Positions 36,258 through 44,290 of a DNA stretch of 64,000 nt are shown here, piece by piece. The notes beneath the pieces are model-generated. The model saw nothing but the letters and a program-made list of their open reading frames with translations. It did no database searches and was not told the DNA's origin. The DNA comes from Roseburia hominis (GTDB lineage Bacteria; Bacillota; Clostridia; Lachnospirales; Lachnospiraceae): the NCBI GenBank assembly GCA_040702975.1, contig CP159990.1:496001-560000 (forward strand), read 5' to 3'. Every line of letters begins with the position of its first letter. Within the stretch, counting starts at the first letter, position 1. The translations under genes were made by a program, and so were the position numbers.

Positions 36258-37118
36258 ATGGGCGACATTATAACTACAATAAAAGAAAAATATCCAAATC
36301 TTACACGAAAGCAGAAACAACTGGCTGATTATATATTGGAGAATACCGGGCGTATGGCATTTCTTACTCTGCGGGAACTTAGTAAAGAGACGAATATTAC
36401 CCCTGTGACGGTCCTGAATACCTGCATAGCATTGGGATATTCCAGTTTTAATGAGATGAAGTATGAGATCAGAAAATACTTAAGTATGCGGGAGCGGGAA
36501 GACCTTTATAGGGAGAAGGAGTGCATATCTACCTATATTCCGCCCTATGAGATGGAAGACCAAAAGCAGTTGCTTCAGAGCATTTGCGAGGAAGAAAGTG
36601 CGCAGATGAACGCCATGGTTAAGAATCTGGATATGGAAAGGCTTTTCGAAATAGCGGAAGCGATTCTTGCGCATAAACGTGTAGTGATATGCGGCCGGGG
36701 AGTATCCAGGATGTTGGGAGACTTTCTGACTGTACGTCTAATTAATTCCGGCGTGCCTGCGGTGGTGCTGGATACGGAATTAAATGATGAGATAGGCCGG
36801 ATGTTGCTCTTGTTGGACAAAGATACTCTGGTGACCGCAATCTCTCTGCCGGATTATTATTTTATGACGGATCGGGTTGTGGAATTTGCTAAAAAAGAGG
36901 GATGCCATATACTTGGAATCATGGGCGAAGAAAATGAGTTGCTGGTGTCGAACTGCGACTATACTTTAATGGCGCCTTGCAATACCAGACTGTTTTTGAA
37001 TACGCCATCCAGCGTGCTGGCTCTTTTGAATATGCTGGCCTCGGCAGTGGAGATTATGGCAAGTTATCGGAATAAGGGTAACTCGGTGATGGATAAATTT
37101 AGCGAGTTGTTCGAATAG
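36258..37118 (+). CDS. RpiR/MurR-family transcriptional regulator
   Basis: 286-residue regulator. It has an N-terminal HTH_6 domain (NLTRKQKQLADYILENTGRMAFLTLRELSKETNIT) and a C-terminal SIS domain (about residues 120-250, RVVICGRGVSRMLGDF). SIS regulators bind phosphosugars, often amino sugars such as MurNAc-6-P. It lies 16 nt after the M14 peptidase, so it is probably in the same transcript and may control it. Confidence 0.92.
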   Translation: MGDIITTIKEKYPNLTRKQKQLADYILENTGRMAFLTLRELSKETNITPVTVLNTCIALGYSSFNEMKYEIRKYLSMREREDLYREKECISTYIPPYEMEDQKQLLQSICEEESAQMNAMVKNLDMERLFEIAEAILAHKRVVICGRGVSRMLGDFLTVRLINSGVPAVVLDTELNDEIGRMLLLLDKDTLVTAISLPDYYFMTDRVVEFAKKEGCHILGIMGEENELLVSNCDYTLMAPCNTRLFLNTPSSVLALLNMLASAVEIMASYRNKGNSVMDKFSELFE

Positions 37119-37168
37119 TATGAATTAATATGGCAGAGCCGATTATGATGGTTTTGCAAAAATGTGCA

Positions 37169-37214
37169 CAAAGGCAGGAAACCCTGAATAAATCGGGGGA
37201 GTTCCTGCCTTTTG
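37169..37214 (+). terminator. Terminator of the M14-rpiR unit
   Basis: 11-bp perfect stem (37170-37180 with 37202-37212), with a 21-nt loop containing an inner CCC/GGG pairing, then T-rich tail. Confidence 0.85.
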
Positions 37215-37706
37215 TATATTTTTAAGAGGAAGAGAGGCAAAATATTTTGTGAAAGTTTCCGGGTTGCATTTTTGTCATACATCAATTATAATAAACTCAG
37301 TTTTCGTTGGAAATCTGATTTATCGAAAGCGTCTTCAGAGTTTATGAATAAGTACCTGAAGGCAATCTGTATAAAATGTCAAGGCGTTTCCGCCAGGGAT
37401 TTCCGTGAGATTGCAGGAAAGAGGAAAAAGGTGATACAATGGATGCGTTTCTTGAACGGTAGGAGTAAGAAGGAGTTCGAGGATATGGATAAGAGAGATG
37501 AGTATCTAAACGAGGCTTACAATACCTTGCTGACATTAAGTACAGACGAGCAGAAACGACTGGAATATGAAGCGCGGGAGAGGGCGCTTAAGGATTATAA
37601 TTCGCAGATGGAAAGTGCAGAGGAACGAGGGAGGAAGATAGGGGAGCAGATTGGTGAACAGCGGGTAAAGCAGATGTTCCTGTCTGTAATTGAAAAAAGC
37701 CCGTAA
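37212..37706 (+). pseudogene. C-terminal remnant of an Rpn-family PD-(D/E)XK protein
   Basis: The frame runs for 164 codons. The part from about FMNKYLKAI onward resembles the end of Rpn-type putative transposase-nucleases (VIQWMRFLNGRSKKEFEDM, then DEYLNEAYNTLLTLSTDEQKRLEYEARERALKDYNSQMESAEERGR). The nuclease core is missing and the first 40 codons look random, with no ribosome site. It is cut at the right by the tRNA-Pro terminator. Call from the recognisable tail. Confidence 0.65.
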
Positions 37707-37714
37707 CCACGGGC
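37692..37714 (-). terminator. Terminator of tRNA-Pro
   Basis: Minus strand: GCCCGT stem, GGTT loop, ACGGGC, then six T (37709-37714 with 37699-37704; tail 37693-37698). Confidence 0.92.
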
Positions 37715-37718
37715 AAAA

Positions 37719-37793
37719 TCGGGGTGACAGGATTCGAACCTGCGACCTCACGGCCCCCAGCCGTGCGCTCTAACCAAACTGAGCCACACCCCG
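37719..37793 (-). tRNA. tRNA-Pro (anticodon GGG)
   Basis: 75-nt cloverleaf. Acceptor CGGGGTG pairs with CACCCCG and the discriminator is A. Anticodon stem CACGG/CCGTG with loop CTGGGGG gives GGG, and the T-arm is GCAGGTTCGAATCCTGT. CCA not encoded. Confidence 0.95.
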
Positions 37794-38093
37794 ATACCTT
37801 TCTATTATAATATAAGTATGATAAAATCTCAATCATTATTTTTGTGAACTGGTAATTTTTTTAGTACTTTTTTTTAAGTATTTTTCTGGAGGCCATTTTT
37901 GATACAGGGAATCCTGCATTTGAGCTGCCAAGTATATAAGGGCCGGTGGACCTTATTTTGGCTGCCGTACATACCTGAGTGAGCGTCCGGTGGACCTTGT
38001 TTGGAAAAGCAGAGGTTACCCTACGCTCTTGACAGTATTTACGAAATCATGCAAAATGGAGAGGAAAAAGAAAATGCCAAAGGATGATGAGGG
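37794..38093. other. Intergenic region before the AEC transporter gene
   Basis: 300 nt, AT-rich at the left. It holds two degenerate copies of the palindromic repeat and a possible promoter: TTGACA at 38029-38034 with a poor -10 (CAAAAT, 17-bp spacer). Two tiny ORFs of 10-12 codons just before the transporter start have no clear meaning. Confidence 0.55.
37925..38004 (+). repeat. Dispersed palindromic repeat, two degenerate copies
   Basis: 37925-37961 starts CTGCCAAGTATATAAGG with stem ATAAGGGCC/GGACCTTAT (one mismatch). 37962-38004 starts CTGCCGTACATACCTGAG with a decayed stem around GTCC-GGT-GGAC. Confidence 0.65.
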
Positions 38094-39038
38094 ATGGAAA
38101 ATCTGATATTTAGTTTAAATGCGACAGTCCCGGTATTTCTTATGATGCTGCTGGGGCTGTTGTTTCGTAAAATAGGGTGGATCGATGAGGTGTTTGCCTC
38201 TAAGATGAATAAGTTTGTGTTCATGGTGCCGCTCCCGCTGCTGGTGTTTGAAGATCTGGCGACGGTGGATTTTGCGAAGGCGTGGGATGCGAAGTTTGTG
38301 CTGTTCTGTTTTTGCGTGACGGTGCTGAGTATTGCGATCGCGGCGGCGGTGTCCTGTTTATGGAGGGACAGATCGGTACGGGGAGAATTTATTCAGGCGT
38401 CCTATCGGAGCAGCGCGGCGCTTTTGGGAATTGCATTTATTCAAAATATTTATGGAAATGCAGGAATGGCGCCGCTTATGATCATTGGAAGTGTGCCGCT
38501 TTATAACGTGATGGCGGTCGTCTTGTTGTCATTTTTTCAGCCGGAAGCGAAAGGGATTGATGCGGTGGTGTTGAAAAAGACGCTGAAAGGGATTGCTACG
38601 AATCCGATCATTATTGGAATTGCAGCAGGACTTTTATGGTCGGCGCTTGGGATTCCGATGCCGCATATTATGGAAAAGACGGTATCAAGCCTGGGAGCGG
38701 TGGCTTCCCCGATGGGGCTTATGGCAATGGGCGCTACATTTGACATCAGTAAGGCATTTGCAAAAGTGAAGCCGGCGGTGACGGCCGCGTTCATTAAATT
38801 GGTAGGATTCGGGATTATTTTCCTGCCTGTTGCGGTGCGTCTGGGATTCAGGCGCGAAGAGCTGGTGGCGATTTTGGTCATGCTGGGATCGGCGACGACG
38901 GTAAGCTGTTTTGTCATGGCAAAGAATATGGGGCATGAAGGAGTGCTGACATCGAGCGTTGTCATGCTCACCACGATGTTCAGTGCATTTACATTGACGG
39001 GGTGGCTTTATATCTTGCGGAGTATGGGGCTGGTGTAG
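38094..39038 (+). CDS. AEC-family (auxin efflux carrier type) transporter
   Basis: 314-residue membrane protein with about ten hydrophobic segments. The N-terminal half has VPVFLMMLLGLLFRKIGWIDE and the C-terminal half PMGLMAMGATFDISKAFAKVKP, both typical of AEC permeases. Bacterial members move organic acids such as malate or malonate; substrate unknown here. Confidence 0.9.
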   Translation: MENLIFSLNATVPVFLMMLLGLLFRKIGWIDEVFASKMNKFVFMVPLPLLVFEDLATVDFAKAWDAKFVLFCFCVTVLSIAIAAAVSCLWRDRSVRGEFIQASYRSSAALLGIAFIQNIYGNAGMAPLMIIGSVPLYNVMAVVLLSFFQPEAKGIDAVVLKKTLKGIATNPIIIGIAAGLLWSALGIPMPHIMEKTVSSLGAVASPMGLMAMGATFDISKAFAKVKPAVTAAFIKLVGFGIIFLPVAVRLGFRREELVAILVMLGSATTVSCFVMAKNMGHEGVLTSSVVMLTTMFSAFTLTGWLYILRSMGLV

Positions 39039-39104
39039 CACTTGAGGCGGACTGGATGGGAGGCTTTTATACAGTAAAATTATAAGATGATAGGAGAGGT
39101 TTTT

Positions 39105-39545
39105 ATGGTAGAGATTAAACAGATGACACAGGTACACACAGAAGAGGTTCTGGAAATGATGCGGATTTTTTACGCATCGCCGGCCGTATTTACCAATGGT
39201 ACGGAGGAAATTTTCCGAAATGATGTGGAGAATTGTGTGAATGACAATCCATATTTGGAGGGGTATGTTTTTTGTGAAAATGATGCGATTCTCGGTTATG
39301 GTATGGTGGCAAAAAGTTTTTCTACGGAGTTTGGCAGGCAGTGCATCTGGATCGAGGATCTGTATTTTAAACCGGAATATCGGGGGAAGGGAATCGGCAC
39401 GCGGTTCTTTGCATATATGGAAGAAAAATATCCGGAGGCAATTCTGCGTCTGGAGGTAGAAGAGGAAAATGAGCGGGCGGTCCATGTGTACAGGAAGAAT
39501 GGGTTTGATGTGCTTCCTTATATGGAAATGAAAAAAGTGCTTTAG
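39105..39545 (+). CDS. GNAT-family N-acetyltransferase
   Basis: 146-residue acetyltransferase with the acetyl-CoA motif EYRGKGIGTRFFAYME and the preceding strand CIWIEDLYFKPE. The frame opens at 39087, but AGGAGAGG is placed for the ATG at 39105. Substrate unknown. Terminator follows. Confidence 0.88.
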   Translation: MVEIKQMTQVHTEEVLEMMRIFYASPAVFTNGTEEIFRNDVENCVNDNPYLEGYVFCENDAILGYGMVAKSFSTEFGRQCIWIEDLYFKPEYRGKGIGTRFFAYMEEKYPEAILRLEVEEENERAVHVYRKNGFDVLPYMEMKKVL

Positions 39546-39601
39546 TTATGATTTTGTTCAATAGACCATAATAGGTATGAAAAAATAATGGATGGAAAAT
39601 A

Positions 39602-39643
39602 AATCCCAGGGCTTACCTTCTCGGCAGGTCCTGGGATTGTTAT
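39602..39643. terminator. Hairpin between the GNAT and asnB genes
   Basis: 9-bp stem (39602-39610 with 39630-39638) with an inner ACCT/AGGT pair, then GTTATT. Serves the plus-strand GNAT gene. Confidence 0.7.
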
Positions 39644-39675
39644 TAAGCATATTGAATGAAAGAAGTTTTGTTTAC

Positions 39676-39712
39676 TAAGTTGAGTGAAGGCCCAGCGGAT
39701 ATTGGGGGGGGG
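39676..39712. other. Degenerate repeat fragment and G9 tract
   Basis: AAGTTGAGTGAAGGCCCAGC resembles part of the palindromic repeat. It is followed by nine consecutive G (39704-39712), a few bases beyond the 3' end of asnB. Confidence 0.45.
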
Positions 39713-39717
39713 TGACA

Positions 39718-41553
39718 CTATCTCAGTACAAAATATTGCTCATACCACAGAAGGAAGGAATACACGGTGTAAATCTTCCGGTGGAAATTGCCAACCTTAT
39801 TCTTGTGGTCTTCCAGCCATTTCATGAGAATATCCCGGTCGAAGAATTCGGAGACGAAGTCCTTCTGGAACATCTCTTTGACTCTGTTGTAATATTTATC
39901 CTCGCGGAGCCATACACGGAACGGAACCAAAAACCCGAGTTTCTTTCTCTTTGCCCAGTCCATCGGAATATGGGAGAGGGCAGAGGTACGGAATGCTTTC
40001 TTGGTCTCTTCTCCTTCCACGCAATATTTGCTGTCGATACTGCGTGCCAGCTTCCATACTTCCTTGTCCAGGTAAGGTACGCGAAGCTCCAGGGAGTGAG
40101 CCATCGTCATCTTATCTGCCTTTAGCAGAATGTCGTGAGGCAGCCAGAGATGCATGTCCAAAAATAGTTTCTTGTGCAGGTCATCCAGGTCTTTTACCCG
40201 GTCGAAATATGGTTTTGTCACGTCCTGATATCTGAGATCACTCTTATAATTTGGAGCGAGGACTTCATTTGCCTCCTCGTTATCCATGATAAACGCCTGG
40301 CCGATGTAGGATTCCTCCACGGAGGTCGCGTTTCGCTTGAGGAAATTCAGACCTCTGTGTCCCGGCTTGCTGGCCGCCCAGTCGCCGAGCTTTTTGCGAA
40401 GTCCTGCCGGAACAATGGCGCGGTAGAAATCACCGGACCGGCTGGGCTTGTAGGTGTCGTAGCCGCCGAACATCTCATCAGCGCCCTCACCGCTAAGTAC
40501 GACCTTGACATCCTTAGCTGCGAGCTGAGCCAGATAGTACAGCGGCACAGCGGACAGATTGGCGTGAGGCTCGTCGGAGTGGTACTGTACATAGGGCAGT
40601 GCATCGAAGAATTCGTCGGAAGAGATCTCCTTCTTTGCATTGGACATGTGCAGGATATCGCAGAGGTCCTTGGAATAGGTGGTCTCGTCGAAGCCGCCGA
40701 CCTCGAAGCCTACAGAGTAGGTCTTCATCGGTTTTACCGTCGAAGCAATATAGCTGGAATCTACGCCGCCGGACAGGAAGGAACCAACCTCCACGTCGCT
40801 GATCTGGTGGTAGTCCACGGACTCCTGAATGGTCTCGCCGATTAATTTCACCGTCTCATCGAAGCTGCGGTTTTCCTTGTCGTAGGTAGGATCAAAATAT
40901 TTGGCAGTTTTAAATTCGGTTCCGTCGTAGGTGAAGTACGTTCCCGGATCCAGCTTGAATACGCCCTTGAACATGGTCTCCAAAAGCGGGGTATACTGGA
41001 AGATCAGGTACATCTTCAGTGCGTCCTTGTTGACTTCCTTATGAAAATGAGGATGTGCAAGGAAGGATTTGATCTCGGAGCCGAAGAGAAGACTTCCATT
41101 CATCTGTGCATAGTAGAACGGTTTGATTCCGAAGTAATCCCTTGCCCCGTAGAGGGTGTGTTTTTCTTTGTCATAAATGACGAATGCGAACATTCCGCGC
41201 AGCATGGATGCCGTCTTTTCTCCGTAGGTCTTGTAGGTCTGGAGAATGACCTCCGTGTCGGAATTCGTCTGGAATGTACATCCGTGATTATCGATCAGGT
41301 CCTGTCTGATCTCTTTGAAATTGTAAATTTCTCCGTTGAATATAATAACATGCTTTCCATCGGCGCTGTGAATGGGCTGGTCGCCGCCTGCCAGGTCGAT
41401 GATGCTGAGGCGTCTGAAGCCCAGAACCACATAATCATCTACAAAGCTGCCTTTGCTGTCCGGGCCGCGGTGAGCGATGAGTTCGCCCATCTTGTCGATG
41501 ATTTCTTCTCTATTGAAGTCGCCTTTACCGTAGTAGCCTGCAAATCCACACAT
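39718..41553 (-). CDS. asnB: Asparagine synthetase (glutamine-hydrolysing)
   Basis: 611-residue two-domain enzyme. The N-terminal class II glutamine amidotransferase has the nucleophile at Cys2 (MCGFAGYYG) and RRLSIIDL. The C-terminal synthetase has the PP-loop FLSGGVDSSYIA. It makes asparagine from aspartate, glutamine and ATP. Full length. No T-box or other leader is visible in the upstream 90 nt, and no cell-wall genes are adjacent. Confidence 0.95.
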   Translation of the reverse strand: MCGFAGYYGKGDFNREEIIDKMGELIAHRGPDSKGSFVDDYVVLGFRRLSIIDLAGGDQPIHSADGKHVIIFNGEIYNFKEIRQDLIDNHGCTFQTNSDTEVILQTYKTYGEKTASMLRGMFAFVIYDKEKHTLYGARDYFGIKPFYYAQMNGSLLFGSEIKSFLAHPHFHKEVNKDALKMYLIFQYTPLLETMFKGVFKLDPGTYFTYDGTEFKTAKYFDPTYDKENRSFDETVKLIGETIQESVDYHQISDVEVGSFLSGGVDSSYIASTVKPMKTYSVGFEVGGFDETTYSKDLCDILHMSNAKKEISSDEFFDALPYVQYHSDEPHANLSAVPLYYLAQLAAKDVKVVLSGEGADEMFGGYDTYKPSRSGDFYRAIVPAGLRKKLGDWAASKPGHRGLNFLKRNATSVEESYIGQAFIMDNEEANEVLAPNYKSDLRYQDVTKPYFDRVKDLDDLHKKLFLDMHLWLPHDILLKADKMTMAHSLELRVPYLDKEVWKLARSIDSKYCVEGEETKKAFRTSALSHIPMDWAKRKKLGFLVPFRVWLREDKYYNRVKEMFQKDFVSEFFDRDILMKWLEDHKNKVGNFHRKIYTVYSFLLWYEQYFVLR

Positions 41554-41752
41554 AAGTTATACGTCCTTTCTCGAATAGGTGATTTAATACATGTCGGTAT
41601 TATAGCATAGTATACCCAGAATTGCCAAGCCGGAAAGGGGGAGAATTTGAATCGCCTGGTTGTAAAGGGATAGTGGTAGTGCTATAATCTGTTCATGAGC
41701 ACCGTGTACAGGGCGGGCCCTCCCAACTTGCAGAAGAAGGGAGGTGGTGTGA
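41554..41752. other. Gap between asnB and the toxin gene
   Basis: About 200 nt carrying the asnB ribosome site and start region on the minus strand and the toxin promoter on the plus strand. No further gene seen. Confidence 0.6.
41660..41688 (+). promoter_or_regulatory. Promoter of the holin-like toxin
   Basis: TTGTAA (41660-41665), 17-bp spacer, TATAAT (41683-41688), about 60 nt before the toxin start. Confidence 0.8.
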
Positions 41753-41842
41753 ATGGGTACATATGAGGTCCTGAGTTTATTATTTCTGGGCGGTACGTTC
41801 CTGGTCGCATTGCTGACCTATGTCGATAGACATACCTTGTGA
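41753..41842 (+). CDS. Holin-like toxin (type I toxin-antitoxin), 29 residues
   Basis: Tiny membrane peptide beginning MGTYEVLSLLFLGGTFLVAL and ending TYVDRHTL. It has a single hydrophobic helix (about residues 6-23) and a charged tail. The layout M-x-TYE-x-LSL-helix-LLTY(I/V)D is that of the putative holin-like toxin family (Hol-Tox). The ribosome site AAGGGAGGTGG is unusually strong. Overproduced peptides of this type depolarise the cell's own membrane. Expression should be held down by the antisense RNA that overlaps the 3' part of its message. Confidence 0.85.
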   Translation: MGTYEVLSLLFLGGTFLVALLTYVDRHTL

Positions 41843-41880
41843 AACGGCCGAATGGCCATACGGGATGCCCTTTGGGTATA
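41838..41880 (+). repeat. Toxin 3' segment, copy 1 (second copy at 50158)
   Basis: From the toxin stop region through GGCCGAATGGCC to TTGGGTATA. It recurs at 50158-50203 with one substitution and one deleted T across 47 aligned bases (41834-41880). Confidence 0.9.
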
Positions 41881-41884
41881 ATAA

Positions 41885-41945
41885 GCGAAAATAAAAATGC
41901 CTACCCTGTCAGCCCACAGGATAGGCAGTGTCCGTAAGGACATAT
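41885..41945 (-). ncRNA. Candidate antisense antitoxin RNA of the toxin locus
   Basis: On the minus strand a 12-bp stem (41916-41927 with 41898-41909, loop GGGCTG) is followed by TTTTTATTTT, a good terminator. The single imperfect pair is G-U on the minus strand but A-C on the plus strand, so the structure favours minus-strand RNA. Transcription would begin near 41945 and overlap the 3' end of the toxin message, as in TxpA/RatA-type loci. The promoter is not clear (TATAAG-like box only). Ends approximate. Confidence 0.6.
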
Positions 41946-41956
41946 AAACTTATAAT

Positions 41957-41989
41957 GAGGGCTTCCACCTTGTGGGCGGCGCTCTTTTT
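41957..41989 (+). terminator. Likely terminator of the toxin message
   Basis: Imperfect hairpin: GAG (41957) with CTC (to 41984) and inner CCAC/GTGG, followed by five T. Confidence 0.6.
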
Positions 41990-42131
41990 ATATGATTATT
42001 ATATATCGGGATTTTTGAAAATGCAAGGGGCAGCCTTGGGATGATTCAAAAAATTCATTTTGCCTTATGTTCAAAAATGTTTTATGATAAAAGGGTATAT
42101 CAGACATTTGTCAAAAAGGAGGAATGGAAAA

Positions 42132-43322
42132 ATGCAGGATTTTACATTTTATTCACCCACATATTTTTATTTTGGAAAAGACGGGGAGGAGCACATCGGT
42201 GAGCTTGTGAGGCGGTTCGGCGGAAGCAAGGTGATGATCCATTATGGCGGAGGCTCCGTGAAACGAAACGGGGTGCTGGACAGGGTAACCGCGTCCCTTA
42301 AGGCGGCGCAGCTTCCGTATGTAGAGCTGGGCGGGGTGCATCCGAATCCGCTCAGTGGGCTGGTATATGAGGGAATTGAGCTTTGCAGGAAGGAAAATGT
42401 GGACTTTATTCTTGCGGTAGGCGGGGGAAGTACCATTGATTCGGCAAAGGCGATCGCAGCGGGCGTCGTGTATGACGGAGACTTTTGGGATTATTATTCG
42501 ACGGATAAAACGGTGGATGTGGCGCTTCCAATCGGAACGGTGCTTACAATCGCGGCAGCTGGAAGTGAGGGAAGCGGGGATTCTGTGATCACACACGAAA
42601 ATGGCATGCTGAAATGGGCAGCTGCAGGAGAGGCCCTGCGCCCGAAATTCTCCATTTTAAATCCGGCAAATACCTGCACACTCCCGGCGTATCAGACGGC
42701 TTGCGGGATTACGGACATCATGGCGCATGTGTGTGAACGGTATTTTACCAATACGAAGGATGTGGAGATCACCGACCGTCTTTGTGAAGGGATTTTGAAG
42801 GCGATGATCGAAGAGGCGCCGAAGGTAATGGCAAATCCGAATGATTATGAGGCGCGGGCAAATATCATGTGGTCCGGAATGGTGGCGCATAATAATATCT
42901 GCGGTGTGGGACGCACGCAGGATTGGGGAAGCCATACGCTGGAACACGAGCTGTCGTCCCTGTACGACGTGGCGCACGGAGCCGGGCTTGCGGTGATGAT
43001 GCCGGCATGGATGGAGTATGTAATGGAAAATCACAGTGTGGACAGAGCGGTGCAGTTCGCTGTAAGAGTGTGGGGCTGTGATATGAATTTTGCGGATCCA
43101 ATGCGTACAGCGCGGGAAGGAATCGAAAGATTCAGGGCGTTTCTTGATTCCATTGGAATGCCGGGCAATTTTGAAGAGCTGGGTGCGAAAGAAGAGGATA
43201 TTCCGAAGCTGGCAGAGCATCTGGGGCTTGGGGAAAATGGAACCATCGGCGGTTATATGAAGCTGGGCACAAAGGATGCGGAGGCGATCTACCGGATTGC
43301 GGCGCAGTATAAGAGGAACTGA
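42132..43322 (+). CDS. Iron-containing alcohol dehydrogenase
   Basis: 396-residue group III dehydrogenase. It has the NAD(P)-binding region VGGGSTIDSAKAIAAG, a substrate/metal block TLPAYQTACGITDIMAHVCERYF and the metal-binding His run GSHTLEHELSSLYDVAHGAGLAVMMP. It is closest in pattern to the butanol dehydrogenase (BdhA/YqhD) group. The frame opens at 42060, but AAGGAGG places the start at the ATG at 42132. Substrate not readable; fermentation alcohols or detoxified aldehydes are likely. Confidence 0.92.
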   Translation: MQDFTFYSPTYFYFGKDGEEHIGELVRRFGGSKVMIHYGGGSVKRNGVLDRVTASLKAAQLPYVELGGVHPNPLSGLVYEGIELCRKENVDFILAVGGGSTIDSAKAIAAGVVYDGDFWDYYSTDKTVDVALPIGTVLTIAAAGSEGSGDSVITHENGMLKWAAAGEALRPKFSILNPANTCTLPAYQTACGITDIMAHVCERYFTNTKDVEITDRLCEGILKAMIEEAPKVMANPNDYEARANIMWSGMVAHNNICGVGRTQDWGSHTLEHELSSLYDVAHGAGLAVMMPAWMEYVMENHSVDRAVQFAVRVWGCDMNFADPMRTAREGIERFRAFLDSIGMPGNFEELGAKEEDIPKLAEHLGLGENGTIGGYMKLGTKDAEAIYRIAAQYKRN

Positions 43323-43399
43323 TGTACAGATAGGAATGCAAAGAATTGCCCCCGGCAAGATATGATGAGCGAAAAATATAATTCCAGGAGGATGGAAAG

Positions 43400-44041
43400 A
43401 TGCCCCGAGAACTGAACGAGGTGCATACGCTGGTAATGAACGTGACGCCTCTTTTGGACAAAGCGAAGTATGACAGACTTTATGATAAAATGCCTGATTT
43501 TCGAAAAGCGAAGGCGGACAGACTGCATTTTGCCGAGGATCGGCCAAGGAGTGTTGGGGCGTGGTATCTGCGCATGCTGGCTAAGGAGCGGTACGGACAG
43601 ATCGAGGAGGCGGCATGTAATTTGTCGCACTCCGGAGAATACGCACTCTGCAGTGTGGGACCCGCTGGGGCGAAGGTGGGCTGCGACGTAGAGAGGATGA
43701 AGACCTTCCGTGAGGCTGTCGCGCGAAGATTTTTTGACGGGGAAGAATATCGGCATCTCATGAAACAGGAAGAAATGCTCCGGACTGATTGGTTCTACAG
43801 GTATTGGGTGTTGAAAGAAAGCTTTATCAAGGCGACCAGGCGGGGACTTGCCATGAAACTTGACAGCTTCCGGTTCGCGTTCGACGAAGAGGGGAGGCCT
43901 TATCTGACCTGGCAGCCAAAGGAAGTGGCGGAGTCTTATTTCTTTAAAGAATATGAGATAGAGGGCGCACGGATTGCAGTGTGCTCTACCTGTGAACGGT
44001 TTGCCGGAAGCCTTGAAATTTGTGAGCTGCCATGGGCATAG
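43400..44041 (+). CDS. 4'-phosphopantetheinyl transferase (Sfp type)
   Basis: 213-residue enzyme that moves phosphopantetheine from CoA to carrier proteins. It carries the family motifs NLSHSGEYALCSVG, VGCDVERM (metal-binding Asp and Glu) and WVLKESFIKATRRGL. AGGAGG precedes the ATG. No NRPS or PKS gene is in the window, so its carrier protein is unknown; it may serve fatty-acid ACP or a distant cluster. Confidence 0.9.
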   Translation: MPRELNEVHTLVMNVTPLLDKAKYDRLYDKMPDFRKAKADRLHFAEDRPRSVGAWYLRMLAKERYGQIEEAACNLSHSGEYALCSVGPAGAKVGCDVERMKTFREAVARRFFDGEEYRHLMKQEEMLRTDWFYRYWVLKESFIKATRRGLAMKLDSFRFAFDEEGRPYLTWQPKEVAESYFFKEYEIEGARIAVCSTCERFAGSLEICELPWA

Positions 44042-44114
44042 AATGTGCAAAAGTACAGTTGATTTCGTGAAAATGGTTTGCAGCGGAGATTAAAACGCTA
44101 TACGGAAAAAGAGT

Positions 44115-44166
44115 AAAAAACAGTGTAAGGACAGGGAAAATCCGAAATGTCCTTTCACTGTTTTTT
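44115..44166 (+). terminator. Terminator after the phosphopantetheinyl transferase gene
   Basis: 11-bp AAAAAACAGTG/CACTGTTTTTT outer stem (44115-44125 with 44156-44166) plus inner AGGACA/TGTCCT, ending in six T. Confidence 0.88.
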
Positions 44167-44226
44167 CACATTTCCACCATATTTTTCCCACATTTTATTT
44201 ATAGAATAATGCCAGTAAAGCGCATC

Positions 44227-44264
44227 GCAAATAACCCTACTGCGTGGTTGGTATAGGGATTTGC
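44227..44264 (+). promoter_or_regulatory. Structured leader hairpin before the VTC operon
   Basis: Perfect 11-bp stem: GCAAAT plus CCCTA on the left (44227-44232, 44235-44239) with TAGGG plus ATTTGC on the right (44254-44264), a two-A bulge and a 14-nt loop CTGCGTGGTTGGTA. It ends 26 nt before the start codon, near the ribosome site. It has no T-tract, so it is not a simple terminator. It could be a cis-acting RNA; I cannot match it to a known riboswitch. Confidence 0.55.
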
Positions 44265-44290
44265 CGAACGTTATGCCAGGAGGGAGTCAC

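Noticed and set aside
38045..38093. Leader peptides before the AEC transporter (10-12 codons)
   Set aside because: Two tiny overlapping frames without repeated regulatory codons or an attenuator hairpin; likely chance.
44227..44264. c-di-GMP-I riboswitch before the VTC gene
   Set aside because: The conserved core (CGCAAAGC-type segment and the GNRA tetraloop/receptor pattern) is not present; only a simple bulged hairpin can be shown.
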